From assembly GCA_030562195.1 (NCBI GenBank), contig CM060200.1, forward strand, positions 9,858,001-9,922,000: a stretch of 64,000 bases of DNA. The letters run 5' to 3'. The stretch comes from Nipponacmea schrenckii. Taxonomy: Eukaryota; Mollusca; Gastropoda; Lottiidae. Positions 1 to 12,500 of this stretch are shown piece by piece. Position 1 is the first letter of the stretch. Every line of letters starts with the position of its first letter. The translations under genes were made by a program, and so were the position numbers. Below the pieces are notes generated by a model. It made no database searches. It was not told the origin of the DNA and saw nothing but the letters and a program-made list of their open reading frames with translations.

Positions 1-171
1 ATGTCATAATTGTACACACAGCTACACATTGGTATCATTTTCCATAAGCTTAATCTGAAAAACATGGGGAAATTTAGACGATTTCAGTTGAGATTTTGTG
101 TCAAGGGAGGTAACTCGAAGGAAAGACTCAGTCTACACCTTACTTTCTGTTTCATTGGAATTATTGCTTAC

Positions 172-543
172 CCGCAAGACTTCCTGCAATAATCTTTAGC
201 ATAGTCGTACAGCACATCATTAATTCCACTCTGACAGCCTAATGTTTCATTTTTCCAAAAATCACAAGAAAAAGCTGTCGCCAAGTCAATACATGCTGTA
301 AAAATAAATTTACAAATCTAGTAGTAACCTACTGGTTATTATGCTTTTAAATCGTTAGTGACGTTATATAAAGGCCGCATAAAATTGGAGGATCGGGGCC
401 TACCTGAAGGTGACATAGTAGTCAAAGAGTTTCTCTCATCACATTCTAATTTTGGACAACATGACGGAAATGGTTGAATCGCCTCGGACACTGTTTGACA
501 GTTTTCTTTATCAGGGTTCTCTGTTGGTCCCAATTGTCGACAT
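172..543 (-). CDS. Two exons of a Cys-rich secreted-type protein, ShKT-like, partial
   Basis: Two consecutive minus-strand exons are seen. The first spans 543-404, with acceptor ttatttccag and donor CAG|gtaggc. The second spans 238-172, with acceptor cattag and donor GCGG|gtaagc. The reading frame carries across the junction without a stop and gives a Cys-rich peptide. It begins CRQLGPTENPDKENC, has a CCPKLEC cluster, and ends with YAKDYCRKSCG. The last part resembles the end of a ShKT (toxin-like K-channel-blocker fold) domain, C-x3-SCG, found in many invertebrate secreted proteins such as astacins and tyrosinases. No signal peptide or start codon is visible, and the gene continues off the left edge. 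The family call rests on a short motif; the exon structure is better supported than the function. Confidence 0.4.
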
Positions 544-1294
544 CTGGAAATAAGGTAAAGAAATTGAACTGACGTTGGTCAACCGTGAACACTAGTCGAA
601 TTTGAGTACTGGTTCATTATAAATCACACGACTCGATTGCTTGCGTTTGAATTTTTTCTTACAAAACAAACTTATCTGGTGATTATTGCAAGGTAATCGT
701 ATATTTGGTGACCCAGACTATAAAATCAACCAGACCTAAAGAATAAATTATGTCATGCTATAGTTTTGATAGCGACGAAAAAGGCTAGATAAGGCATACA
801 ATTAAGGAAAAAATAGATTGAAGCTCTCATTCGCACTGTTTGTATATCTTCTGCCATATTACAGAAACGTAAGGCAGATAGTTACGTGGATGACCTTGAA
901 GGTCTATTATAGGCCCATTAGACCTCTGACTAAGCCAATGTGCATGTGGTCCACCTTTAATGTAGCCTATCGGTCCAATATCGACACGTTTCACATACCT
1001 TTGTAGGAACTCTAGCTTATCTACTTGAAAGACATAACAAGCTTGGTAACCTTTATCTAATATCCTTAGAAACTATAGTCTAGAAGACTGTTATTTGCAC
1101 TTCTTAAAAGTACACAAAATCAAAAATATCCCAATATTGTTTCAGACACCTATATTTGAAGATTGTTTAGTGACACCAAGGGACGTCTTTGAGAATCTTG
1201 ACGTCATTTTTTCCCGTACATAGCGTCTTCATCTGAATCCAAAACATAAAGGACACCGAAAGTGGTATATTTTCTTATGATCTGATAACTTACA
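544..1294. other. Non-coding stretch upstream of the CBM20-like gene
   Basis: AT-rich sequence with no convincing exon on either strand. It would contain the promoter of the gene starting at 1295 and further upstream sequence of the minus-strand Cys-rich gene. No clear core-promoter motif was recognised. Confidence 0.4.
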
Positions 1295-2125
1295 ATGCCT
1301 AACAAGTTACAAATTGACTTTGTCTTACATGGTTATAGAATAGATGAAAATGAAACAAGCCAGATGGAACTGATTATGGGAGTCATTTGTTTAACCAGGC
1401 CATCTAAACGCACAGATTGGGGAGTTAGCTTTATGTCCAAAGCTCAAAACAACAAACTATCACAAGTAGGTGGTGATAATATTTGGTTCACTTCCGGTTC
1501 TGTCACAGAAGGTTCGTCTGTCCAATGGATGTGGGTGTTGATGGATGAGAGAAAGAAGATCATTCGAACTGAATCGCTTCATTATCGTGAAATATCCAGA
1601 TTGACAGTGGGCTGTAAGATTCATTCAAGTTGGGGAATCAGGGACACATTAGTTGAATATATAGGATCATTTGTGAATCTAGAGACGAAATACCAAACAA
1701 ATTATGGTGAACAACTCGCTGTTGTTGGAGAGGGATACTGCCTCGGCGATTGGAGGGTCCAGAAAGGTCCCCTAGCCACACTAGGACACGATTGGACATG
1801 GCGAGCCAGAGTGTGGGTTGATTATTTAAGCGTGAAGAAATGGAAATGGGTAGTAGTTGACGAACGACGAAATTTAGTCCGCTGGGAAGATTGTTCAAAT
1901 CGAAAATTAATATGTAGAAGGACGGGCTATGCGACTATGTATTCTCCCTTCAATTATCCGGAAATAGAGAGCTGGTCATTTGAAATGAGCGATACAATAA
2001 ATCATTATGGAATGGTGGACTTGGACAAGAAACCCCGGTTTAACAAAAGTGATTTAGACCTAGATCGACATTTTCCAGAAGAAATGGATGCTGTAAAGAA
2101 CTCTAAGGCAAAATCAAAACTTTAA
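1295..2125 (+). CDS. Intronless CBM20-like carbohydrate-binding protein
   Basis: A single uninterrupted 276-codon frame from the first in-frame ATG. Residues about 130-208 fit a CBM20 (starch-binding) beta-sandwich: a YGEQLAVVGEG strand, then the LGDW turn where the family has LGxW, a WRARVWVD strand, then KWKWVVVDERR with the following acidic/aromatic W and SNRKL end, matching the usual 'W-E..-NR' finish. Residues about 4-103 look like a second, more diverged copy, because MWVLMDERKKIIRTESLHYREI parallels the C-terminal half of the first. There is no signal peptide, transmembrane segment or catalytic domain. CBM20 binds alpha-glucans such as glycogen, so a cytosolic glycogen-associated role is plausible but inferred. 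The lack of introns contrasts with neighbouring genes and suggests a retrocopy or a lineage-specific family. The tail after residue 215 is low in recognisable features. Confidence 0.72.
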   Translation: MPNKLQIDFVLHGYRIDENETSQMELIMGVICLTRPSKRTDWGVSFMSKAQNNKLSQVGGDNIWFTSGSVTEGSSVQWMWVLMDERKKIIRTESLHYREISRLTVGCKIHSSWGIRDTLVEYIGSFVNLETKYQTNYGEQLAVVGEGYCLGDWRVQKGPLATLGHDWTWRARVWVDYLSVKKWKWVVVDERRNLVRWEDCSNRKLICRRTGYATMYSPFNYPEIESWSFEMSDTINHYGMVDLDKKPRFNKSDLDLDRHFPEEMDAVKNSKAKSKL

Positions 2126-3289
2126 AAGTGTTGTTGTGCTTTTATTTTGGATAAATCTTAGACTTCGGACTTAAATTCAAATCCTCGGTGCGCACACTTT
2201 TGTAGTAGGCCTTATTACATGTATTGCCCTATAAATGGCGGTATTTTGGAAACCCCGCCTTTGATTTATTTTGTTGTTGTTGAGATCTACCAGGGCCTAT
2301 GGTTTTCAGAACAAAGAACCAAGACTTGTTTGTTGTTCACAAAACTGCACAAAAATATAACCTCTCACCTTTCCTGTATCGTGTAAATACCAAATGGAGC
2401 ATGATAACAGATATTTTTATCACAAACACCAGCAGAGGATGTCCAGCTTCCACCATCAGGTACAATAATACCACCGCTGTCCACACAGTTGCCTACAAAC
2501 AGATAATAATTCAACCCATTAGTTTATTATGATTTCTGGAATTCAAATTGTTGTCATCTGACGGAGCATGATCCAGGACCACACGCGAGGCAATGTTCTT
2601 TTGTATTGAAATTCGCTTGGATTTAATTCACAATTATAAAAACATACATGTCATGTAATAGACTTAGCATGAATTGAAAACGTCTCTTGTAACATAATAT
2701 GTTCTAGATCTACCTGTTAATAGTTTTATTTTTGATACAATTCTAGATTCTGTCGTTGGTATACACTGACATGTCTTTAACAAATACAAAAACACAGCTA
2801 ATCCAATAGATTTAGTCATTCCGTTAGGTTGGAAACGTTTTGGTCTGAACATTATATGACCAACATGAAGTGTACCAATCCAGGGTTAATCCAAAATGGC
2901 GAGTGAATACTGCGTGACTACATGTAAATAAACCTTACTTAATGTAATAAATACAATGATCGTAAACTCAATCAAGTCCCCGCTTGTTTTAGGGGTAAAC
3001 CCTATGTTTGTCTTGATGAATAGTCTTGATTAACCTACATAATATAGGTTAATATGTATACACACGACCAAGAACAGATTCTTTTTAGACTTTGCAACTA
3101 TGCCAAACTTTCATCGCGTATGCTATAAACGTTGTGTTGACTGGAACCAAAGGAGTTATCATTTTAAGAGTATAATTCCGATAAAGGTTCCATTGTACAC
3201 CAGCCCCCGATTGTCCCTACGACGGCTGATTGCATCATTGACTGATATTCAAACTTTTTTCTATAAAAAATATATATAATATATAAAAT
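2126..3289. other. Intergenic stretch, nothing recognised
   Basis: AT-rich sequence between the CBM20-like gene and the 44-bp tandem array. The short open frames here show no family similarity or splice-site support. No canonical AATAAA was found just after the stop at 2125. Confidence 0.4.
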
Positions 3290-4866
3290 ACTGATTTTAT
3301 AGAGAATGTGATTTTCTTGAGGACAGAAACTAATTTTACACAGAAAATATATGATTCTATAAAGTTCGGATCTGGTTTAATATAGAATAGGACGGGATTC
3401 TGTAGAGCTCTGTAGCTGATTTTTATACGCCCACACATTAATGAGTCGTTGTAATCACCCAATGATGAAGACTTTTAAAAAACAGACCAATCAAAAATAT
3501 TTTCTAGGAGTTATTGCCCCTGTTCTTGAATTCTTTGTGGATACGATGGAGAATTGGATTCGTGATGGATTTTGACAAAACTTTATGTGAGTGTTTGTTA
3601 TAACCCAAGGATGAACCCTATTAAAAATCAGATTAATCGAAAAATATTTAATATAAATATTTTTGCCCTTGTCACTAAACACGCGCCTGTCCCTTGTTCT
3701 TGAATTCTTTGTGGACACGATAGAGAGCTGGTTTCTGGATGGATTTTAATGAAATATGGTGTGAGTGTGTGTAATCACTCAAGGATGAACGCTATTAAAA
3801 ATCAGATCAATTGAAAAATATTTTCTATTAGTTATTGTCCTTGTTCTTGAATTCTTTGTGAACACGATAGAGAGCTGGTTTTCTTGATGGATTTGGATAA
3901 AATCTATTCATCATCGAGTGTTATTAAAATTCAAGAAAAGCCTTTCATTTACCGATATTTCTTGTCAACCTTCCGGATAAATGTGGGCGTATTACGATGG
4001 CCAATTTTGCATGGAATATGATTGGATTCTATAGAGGTCTGTAACTAATTTTACACAGAAAATATATGATTTTATAAACTTCTGATCTGATTTAAAATAG
4101 AATATGACGTGATTCTGTAGAGCTCTGTAACTGATTTTACATGGAATATGGCGTGATTCAATAGAGGTCTGAAACTTATTTTACATGGAATATGACGTGA
4201 TTCTGTAGTTGTCTGTAACTGATTTTACATGGAATATGACGTGATTCTAAAGAGTTCTGTAACTGATTTTACATGGAATATGACGTGATTCTGAAAATTT
4301 GAATTTTACGTGGAATATGACGGATTCAAATAGGTTTGTAACTGATTTTACATGGAATATGACTTGATTCTGAAAGGGGTCTGTAACTGATTTTACTTTA
4401 AATTTTTAAATTGAAGTGTTTTTCGGGTAGAGGTTCTGTAATTTGAATTTTTACATGGAATATGACGGGATTCTATAGAGTTCTGTAACTGATTTTACAT
4501 GGAATATAAAGTGGTTCTGTAGAGGTCTGTAACTGATTTTACATGGAATATGATGTGATTCTGTGAGGTCTGTAACTGATTTTACATGGAATATGACGGG
4601 ATTCTAAAGGGTCTGTAACTGATTTTACATGGAATATGACGTGATTCTGTAGAGGTCTGTAACTGATTTTTCATGGAATATGACGTGATTCTATAGGGTC
4701 TGTAACTGATTTTACATGGAATATGACGTGATTCTGTAGGGTCTGTAACTGATTTTACATGGAATATGACGTGAATCTATAGAGGTATGTAACTGATTTT
4801 ACTTTGAATATGACGTGATTCTGTAGAGGTCTGTAACTGATTTAACTGTGATTTAAAAAAAGGACT
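3290..4866. repeat. 44-bp minisatellite array, interrupted by a TIR element
   Basis: Tandem repeats of a 43-44 bp unit (core ctgtaactgattttacatgg followed by aatatgacgtgattctgtag). The cleanest copies run from about 4010 to 4850, roughly 19 units. Diverged units of the same repeat also occur at about 3290-3420, left of the element at 3421-3993, so the array was split by that insertion. Confidence 0.85.
3421..3993. mobile_element. Short TIR element (copy A) with 160-bp internal units
   Basis: Bounded on the left by TTTTATACGCCCACA and on the right by ATGTGGGCGTATTAC, which are inverted relative to each other. The inside holds about three diverged, inverted copies of the ~160-bp unit also seen in copies B (5887-6957) and C (37940-42295), recognisable by the rc of 'caagaattctttgtggacac' and 'caaggatgaac' blocks. 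No coding capacity. It sits inside the 44-bp array, in opposite orientation to copy C. Confidence 0.65.
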
Positions 4867-5886
4867 GTAATTGGATCTGTACAAGATCTTTGATATAAGA
4901 AATATTGATGGGATATAATTCTAAATGAAACAATATAATCATCCATGTTTTTCCCTCCAACAAAATGAAGAAAACATTAAAATATGATTAATACACTATC
5001 AACTTTTATTCCTTCTGCACAATCAATCACACTAAATCAAGAGATTTGAGTGAAAGAAGCATCTGATTGTATCTATTGTACATAAGTCAATAACTGTATC
5101 TTGTTTATATTTACAATAATGATTCTAATATATATGATAATGATATGATAAACATATACACAAGTGATAATGGTATGATAAACAGATTAATGAAAACAGA
5201 CACATTTGATTAAAAGACATTTTAAGTCCTGAATACTGCACAAATTTTATCCTTTCTCTGAAATAAACTGCACAAAGTTTCCCTCCTCATAAAAGATGAT
5301 TTGTCAACACTTAAATCCTTAAAGGAATCTACTCTAATTATTCACATTAAACGAAGTTAGTATTTGGCTAAGTTTTGTCTTAAGTTATGATGTCATCACC
5401 TCAATAAGACGTTTTTTTTTGCTTATGAGAATATTAATCACCTTTGAAAATTATAAATTAAAACACTAGAATAAAAGACACGTTTGCAGTATGACACCAA
5501 CACAGGTGGCTGAAAATAAACCAATCTGGTAAAATGAATAAAATTCTGAAAATTTGTCCCTTGAAAATACAGAAGTGACCTAACCATTTGAAGCTGCTGA
5601 CCATTGTCTGACATAATAGTATTGGCAATTCAATAATGTAAATATATAGATATTTGACTATTGTATTTAGCTAATCTGTATTTTAAGTTGGTTAGTGGGT
5701 CTCCAGCTTGTCAATGTACTTAATAATGACATAGAACTGAGAACAATCCGACATACTGACAAATTTTCAACCATTAACCTTTACATGTACTAAATGACTG
5801 TAAATTGTTATTTACAAAATTTACTTGTACCAAAATTAAAATCAAGCATAGTCCCATTGAAAAAAGATAGCTTGCCAGGCACGGTA
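4867..5886. other. Intergenic AT-rich stretch, nothing recognised
   Basis: AT-rich sequence with no open frame of note, no tandem unit and no splice-supported exon. It lies between the 44-bp array and TIR element copy B. Confidence 0.4.
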
Positions 5887-6957
5887 ACATACGCCCACTG
5901 GCAGCATTGAATTTTAATAATAAATTGAGCAATATCTCAAAAAACATTAACTGAATATTGAAGTCAAGGGCAAAAACTCCAAAACCATTCATTAAAAAAA
6001 GTCGTCATATTCAAACTTGACTACTGTCTTATCAATTCAAATGCTAACACCAAGTTCCATCAAAATCCTTTGAAAATTAAAGCTTCTTATTGCAATCACA
6101 ATAGAATTTTCACAAAATTTTAATAAGTCAAGCGCAATAACTCAAAACCGTTCATTGAAAAATTGTTAAATTCAAATTTGGCTGAGGTCTAATCAATTCC
6201 AATGCTCACACCAAGTTTCATTAAAATCCTTTCAAATTTGTAGGTTTTATTGCATCAACAATAAAATTATAACAAGATTTGATAAAGTCAAGGGCAATAA
6301 CTCAAAAACCATTCATCAAAAAATTGGTCAAATTCAAACTTGACCGAAGTCATATCAATTCCAATGCTCACACCAAGTTTCATCAAAATCCATTGAATAT
6401 TGTAGCTTCTATTGCACTCACAATAAAATTTTGACGTGATTTTACCAAGTCAAGGGCAATAACTCTAGAATCGTTTATCAAAAATCGTCAAATTCAAAAC
6501 TTAAACACCGCCTTATCAATCCCAATTAACATACCATGTTTCATTCAAATCCATTGAAAATTGCAGCTTCTATTGCATCAACAATAAATTTTGATGTGAT
6601 GTAACTAAGTCAAGGGCAATAACTCAAAAACTGTTCATTGAAAAATCGTCAAATTCGAACTTGACCGTCGTCTTATCAATTCTAATGCTCACACCAAGTT
6701 TCATTCAAATCAATTTAAAATTGTAGCTTCTATTGTGTCTACAACAAATATAGAGGCAGGGGCAATAACTCAAAAACCGTTCATCAAAAATAGTCAAAAT
6801 CGAACTTGACCCCAATCAATTCCAATGCTCATACCAAGTTTCATTAAGATCAATATAAAATTGTAGCTTCTATAGTGTCTACAACTAATGTTGACGGACG
6901 GTCGGACCGACAGGGGTGACGACAATATACGTCCACATATTCATGTGGGCGTATAAA
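5887..6957. mobile_element. Short TIR element (copy B) with ~160-bp internal tandem units
   Basis: Starts with ACATACGCCCAC just after 'gatagcttgccaggca' and ends with a short GGAC-rich tract and the hairpin-like end gacgacaatatacgtccaca...tgtgggcgtataaa. Inside are about six copies of a 160-162 bp unit beginning 'caagggcaataactcaaaaa' (for example at 6289, 6451 and 6611). The same left-end 17-mer and right-end hairpin occur in copy C at 37.9-42.3 kb. It is non-coding, so presumably non-autonomous; superfamily not assigned. Confidence 0.7.
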
Positions 6958-7470
6958 AAATCAAAGGCTTTCTTGTAGATCATATGTGTCATTGAGTTCA
7001 AATTTGAATTTAAGGAAGTAAATTGTAAAAACCCAAAACTGCTCTATGAATGTGAAATGTGCAATTTCCAATCTGAGAACTAATTTTGCAGTGTATTTCT
7101 CAAACCAAAAACTAATATCAAATAAACACAACAGTTTTTTTTTACCCCACATCAAAAAAATAGTAAAATCAGTGCTCTAATACTTAATTTAAAACTAAAT
7201 CTAAAAACAACATCATAGAACTTAAAAAAAAATATATGATAAGTAAAATAAATTAATTAAACTAATTACAAATATTGGCCACAGAATTTCTTGTACTGAG
7301 TATGCTGGGTTATTTTAAATATGACATGGCTCAATAGCCACAAAAGCCGCAATTCCAATTCATAAGTTATGCACCTTGGATGAATTATGTTTAATGAAAT
7401 TTGAGGCCACAATTCGAATACAACTAAGTACAGCTAGAGAAATACATGACTTAATAGAGATGAGAAAGTA
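6958..7470. other. Region 3' of Asx, probable 3' UTR/flank
   Basis: AT-rich, without open frames or tandem repeats. It lies immediately downstream of the Asx stop codon on the minus strand, so part of it should be 3' UTR. No canonical minus-strand AATAAA was identified. Confidence 0.4.
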
Positions 7471-9571
7471 CTAAGTAGTTATTAAACATGTTACACACAG
7501 TTTAGAAGGACCAATACAGTCATCATGACAGAATGCTCCACACTTCTCACACATAACCATTGCTTTTAAACTACATGCACAACTAGACTGACTTAACAAA
7601 TTACTGTTGTCTGTCAAACCATTTCCATGAGAAACAATAGGTAGAGTAGTCCCCCCTTGAATGATCAAAGGCATTATATTTTGACCAGATGTGAGAACTT
7701 GAACATTTTGAATTCCAGTGGCATTGTTTGACAGTACAGGTTTACGAATTAGATTCGCTACTTGGGTCTCCGTTAAAATTTTATTATTTCCATTGGCTAA
7801 GACACTGTTATCCACAGTTGTTGGTTTACCCTTGATGTTTCGGGTAGTGGGTACAACTGACTGTGGTTGGGTAGTTTCTACCACAGTTATTGCTGGTCGT
7901 GTGATGATTTTGGTTGGAGACCCTTTACGACCTGCTTGAATAACAGTGCCAGCTTTGGATAAAAAATTCACCTGTTCTGAGTTCAGATTGAGTCCAATTT
8001 CTTCATTGGAAGAGTTTGATTGGTTATTGTTTGCATTGTTCACAATATCCACACTTGCTGGCCGAACTAATGTGATAACATCTGTTTGACGATTGACGTT
8101 GTTTGGGGGAGCACTGGATGCCCGAGGGGGTGTTCTCGCTAAGATTGCTCTGACAGCTTGTTCAATTCCCTGAGAAGTAGTTGCAGAAGATGACACAGTT
8201 TCATTATTCTTACTGACAGGTATAGTAATGATTCTGGTAGCACTAGGCGTTGCATTTTCTCTCACTTGAGTCACTGGTATCACTTGGCTGGTGCTTGAAT
8301 TTGATAAGGTAGATGCTGGTGCACTTACTAAATACATAGTATTAGGTTGCGATAAGTTATTAGATGTAACTAACAAGATTTGCTGTTGTTGTTGCTGGGG
8401 TGGTTGTGGTTTAGGAAGGTCTTTAATTGGAGTGGTAGGCACAACTTTGGTTGGAGTTGGAGTCTTTGTAAAATTACTTGACGTAGATTCGCTAGGCAAG
8501 GTCATGTTATTTGGGGAGTGTAATTTTACAGCTGATGTTGGTGATTCCTGTTTATTTCTACTTTTCTCAAATTCTGCTTTACAAATCTCATGTGATCGCT
8601 GTAAATTGAGTTTTTGTTGATCAACGCTTGAATTTCGACTTAATGGCCGCACTCTGCTAGGTGAAGCAGACACAGATTGATTTTTGGTTGGTGTCGCAGC
8701 ACGCGGCATTGCTTCCACAGTTTTTTCTGACACAGTTACCGTGACTGGCAGGACAGGTTTTTGTACAGTTTTTATCTGAGCTTGTTTTGTACGAGCTTTG
8801 ATTTGAGCAAGAGTTCTAGTTTGTCCACTTGACTGAGCTCCAGGGGAAGTTGGATCAGTTAGTAAGCTTCTCATAGTAACTTGTGTTTGAGTAGTACCAG
8901 TGGCTTGAGGTAAAGATATGACATTAACTACATTGGATTTAGCAGCTTGAGTTTGTGCTTTAATTTGTGCAAGAGTTCTTGTTTGTCCAGCTAATCTAAA
9001 GCTGGCAGTTACAGTTCCAGTATTTAAAACTTTGGTAGATCCACTGGGTACTTGTTGTGGACCAGCAGCTAATTGAGACTGTATCACTGAAGGCACGCTG
9101 TTTCCACTCTTCTGCAATCGGGCCGCCTCTGTTTGTGCTCGAATTTGAGCTAAGGTCTTAGCCTGAGCTTGCTGGGGCGGAGTAGGGGGAATAATTTTAA
9201 TTTTCTTAATCGGACTAGGACCACTTAAGGGCTCAGTTTCAAGTTTTATCTTTGCTACCAGAGGTTTACCAGAAGGTGTGACTGATGTTGCCGATGATGA
9301 TGTTAATAAACTAGATGTCACTGGCATACTTAGACTTAAACTACTTGTCAGACTATTGTTATTATTTATATTATTATTTACACAGGCACGAGAACTTGTT
9401 GTAGCTTGTATTTTAGCCGCCACATTTCTAGATACATCCCTCTTTTTTAACATTTGAGAAACTAACATACTACGCAGAGGTTTTTGTTTCACTTGAGAAG
9501 GTTGGACTGTGGAACTAACTTTTGGAGTTGATTGAGGTGGTCCCAGAGCCTTGGGAACATCACCCTTTTTC
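7471..9571 (-). CDS. Asx: Asx terminal exon: TLA-motif repeats and PHD finger
   Basis: This exon is open from the acceptor (tttttttcag, 9572-9573) to the TAG at 7471-7473, about 699 codons. Counting from the Met at 9492: residues 113-121, 173-181 and 227-235 are three copies of TLAQI(K/R)A(Q/R)T, where vertebrate ASXL has a single TLADIKA-like motif; a PQQQQQQ run follows further on. Residues 638-669 have the Cys/His spacing of the ASXL PHD finger, which is known to be atypical. Exon architecture with one very long last exon also matches the family. Confidence 0.92.
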
Positions 9572-12500
9572 CTGAAAAAAAAATCATTTCCAAAGTGAGT
9601 TTAAAATAATATAAATCAATATAAGCAAATGTAGCTTCTATATAAAGAACGCTGGCAAAAGGTCATAACTTTTATCACCTTTAATCAACAAGCCTAATTA
9701 GGGTTGAATTTATCTAAGACAAGGGCAATAACTCATTAATTCTTGTCCTTTAATAACAGACTTAAATCAATACAAATCTATAAGTGATCATGGAATGGTC
9801 TAGTCACAAGGATAAAATTTGTAAACGATACCGACCTTTGTCCCCAAACAGCTTCAAAATGTTTAGCCTGAAAAATAGGAAATTAAATGTAGCATGGAGC
9901 ATATATATTTCGGTAGCACAAAAATGCAATGACAAATCCTTAAATAATTATATGGACTATATTTCATATTTCAGCTGATTTAACATTGTTCATAGACAAT
10001 ATTTCATTATATAATTGGAAGGTTTTTTAATTCATCAAACATAACTATTCAAATTAAAAATATTTCACTATTTCAGTCTTGAACTGACTCTATTTCATTC
10101 TTGAACTGACACTATTTCCTTCTTGAACTGACACTATTTCATTCTTGAACTGACACTATTTCATTCTTGAACTGACAATATTTCATTCTTGAACTGACAC
10201 AATTTCATTCTTCAACTGACACTATTTCATTCTTGAACTGACCCTTTTTCATTCTTGAACTGACACTATTTCATTCTTGAACGACACTATTTCATTCTTG
10301 AACTGACCCTATTTCATTCTTCAACCGACACTATTTCATTCTTGAACTGACACTATTTCATTCTTGAACTGACACTATTTCATTCTTGAACCGACACTAT
10401 TTCATTCTTGAACTGACACTATTTCATTCTTGAACTGACACATTTCATTCTTAACCGACACTATTTCATTCTTGAACCGACACTATTTCATTCTTGAACT
10501 GACACTATTTCATTCTTGAACTGACCCTATTTCATTCTTGAACTGACACTATTTCATTCTTGAACTGACACTATTTCATTCTTTTCACACAAAACTCACC
10601 TTCCAAGGATCTAACTTGTTTAGTTCTTTCTCCTGTTCTTGTTTAATACGTTGTTGATTTTCAGGCGTAAATTCGGCTGCAGAAATGAAAAACAACAACT
10701 GTTGAAGACTTGTCAATAAAAAATAACTTCAAAATTGAATTTCTATATTTATGCCTAATGACACATTTTTAGAATCATGCAGTATGTAAAATTCTTGGCA
10801 TGTCAAATCAATGCAATAGATATAATTTGAACCTTGTTTTTGAGACACTGAAAGCGAAGTTCATAATGCAAACACTGATAAGATGGCAACATCATAAAAA
10901 TGAATATGTCTATGTGACATCACTAAGCACACAATGAAAAATCATCTGATAAGTTTTCACTGTAACTATATTTATATTGGAGAATATAGCCAACTATTAC
11001 TATTGTCAAAATATTTACTGTGAAGACTGCAAAAGCCTCATTATGCTAATGGTTGAAAACCTCTGATCTATGCAAATTCACATCAAAACACAAGACTTAC
11101 CATCTGACAGTCTTTCCCTCCATTCTTGACAAGCTTTGGCAAAAAATTCATTATTTAGTGCTGTACTACTCATTCTTAATGAGCTTTCAGTACCATTTAG
11201 CTTATCACATTCTGGTAAGAGGGAGATTAAATTTTGCTGATATTCTGTTGGCAGACGACAAAATGTGTTTGAATCAATAATGGACTGAAAATACAAAAAA
11301 AATACTGAATAAAAGCAGAAAATATAGACAATCACACGGTAAAGTCACTATATCTAAAGCAAATTAACAAGGAGGACAGTAGTTTTCAATGTATTTTCTG
11401 TGTTACCTCCCTTTGTAAAGGAAAATAGTCCTGTCATTTTTCTTCTATCTGTAGCCATCTTAAGATTTCTACGATTCAACTACACCAAATTGATAAAAAA
11501 AAAATTAAATGGAAAATATTCAGGCATCAGATAGAAACTGAATGTGGAAAACTATGATAAAATAATAGAATGGAATACAGTGAAACCCTCCAAACTGCAT
11601 CATCTGTAAACAGGCATATTTGAAAAGTCCTGACCGAATCACTATATAATATTAAGGAGATAAACCCTGGTAATCAGGCATCCCCTCTAAACTAAAGTAC
11701 GGCATAGAAAACAAGTCCCAAAGTAGTTTATCTATAGTAAATTGGTCTCTATAGGCTACCGGCATCTGAATTGGTATTAATTGAAGTTAATCCGCTGATG
11801 GCATGAAAGATGAATATGACATGAGCTAATTAATCACTAATCCAATTAATAATGCTTTAAGGTGTTACCACACCCACAGGTAAACTGGCAACCCCTTCTC
11901 AAGAATCTTCTTTCTATACATTAAAATCAATATTAACAAGGAAAGAATCTTCTTTTCCATACCTTCAGATTAATATTAGCAAGGAAAGAATCTTCTTTTC
12001 CATACCTTCAGATTAATATTAACAAGGAATGAATCTTCTTTTCCATACCTTCAGATTAATATTAGCAAGGAAAGAATCTCTTCAGATTAATATTAGCATG
12101 GAAAGAATCTTCTTTCCATAAGCTTACCTTAAGATTAATATGAACAAGAAAAGCTTCTTTACATACCTTAAGATTAATATTAACAAGGAAAGAATCTGGT
12201 GTTAGATCAATGGCACCTTCTTTAGTATCTGCTAACTGAGCATTGAAACTCTTCCTTTTATTTCCTCTCCGTCTTGGCTGAAATATAAATTACAGTTGAA
12301 CAGTAAGCTCTTTGACAGTTGGAGCATTATAGTTTTGATTTCTCATATACATGGTAATTGTGGGTTTGTAGTGTGTTTGTAAATGTCTTGTAATGTGCAA
12401 TGATTTAGTTATTAAACTTAAAAGAACAGTCAGCATTTCTTGTGTCAACTTTGGTCTTGAATATTATGTAAATATTTTACGAAGTACTAAAAATGCCAAA

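Noticed and set aside
8291..8620. 109-codon plus-strand ORF opposite Asx
   Set aside because: It is the antisense of the Asx last exon; codon-biased shadow with low-complexity C/G runs.
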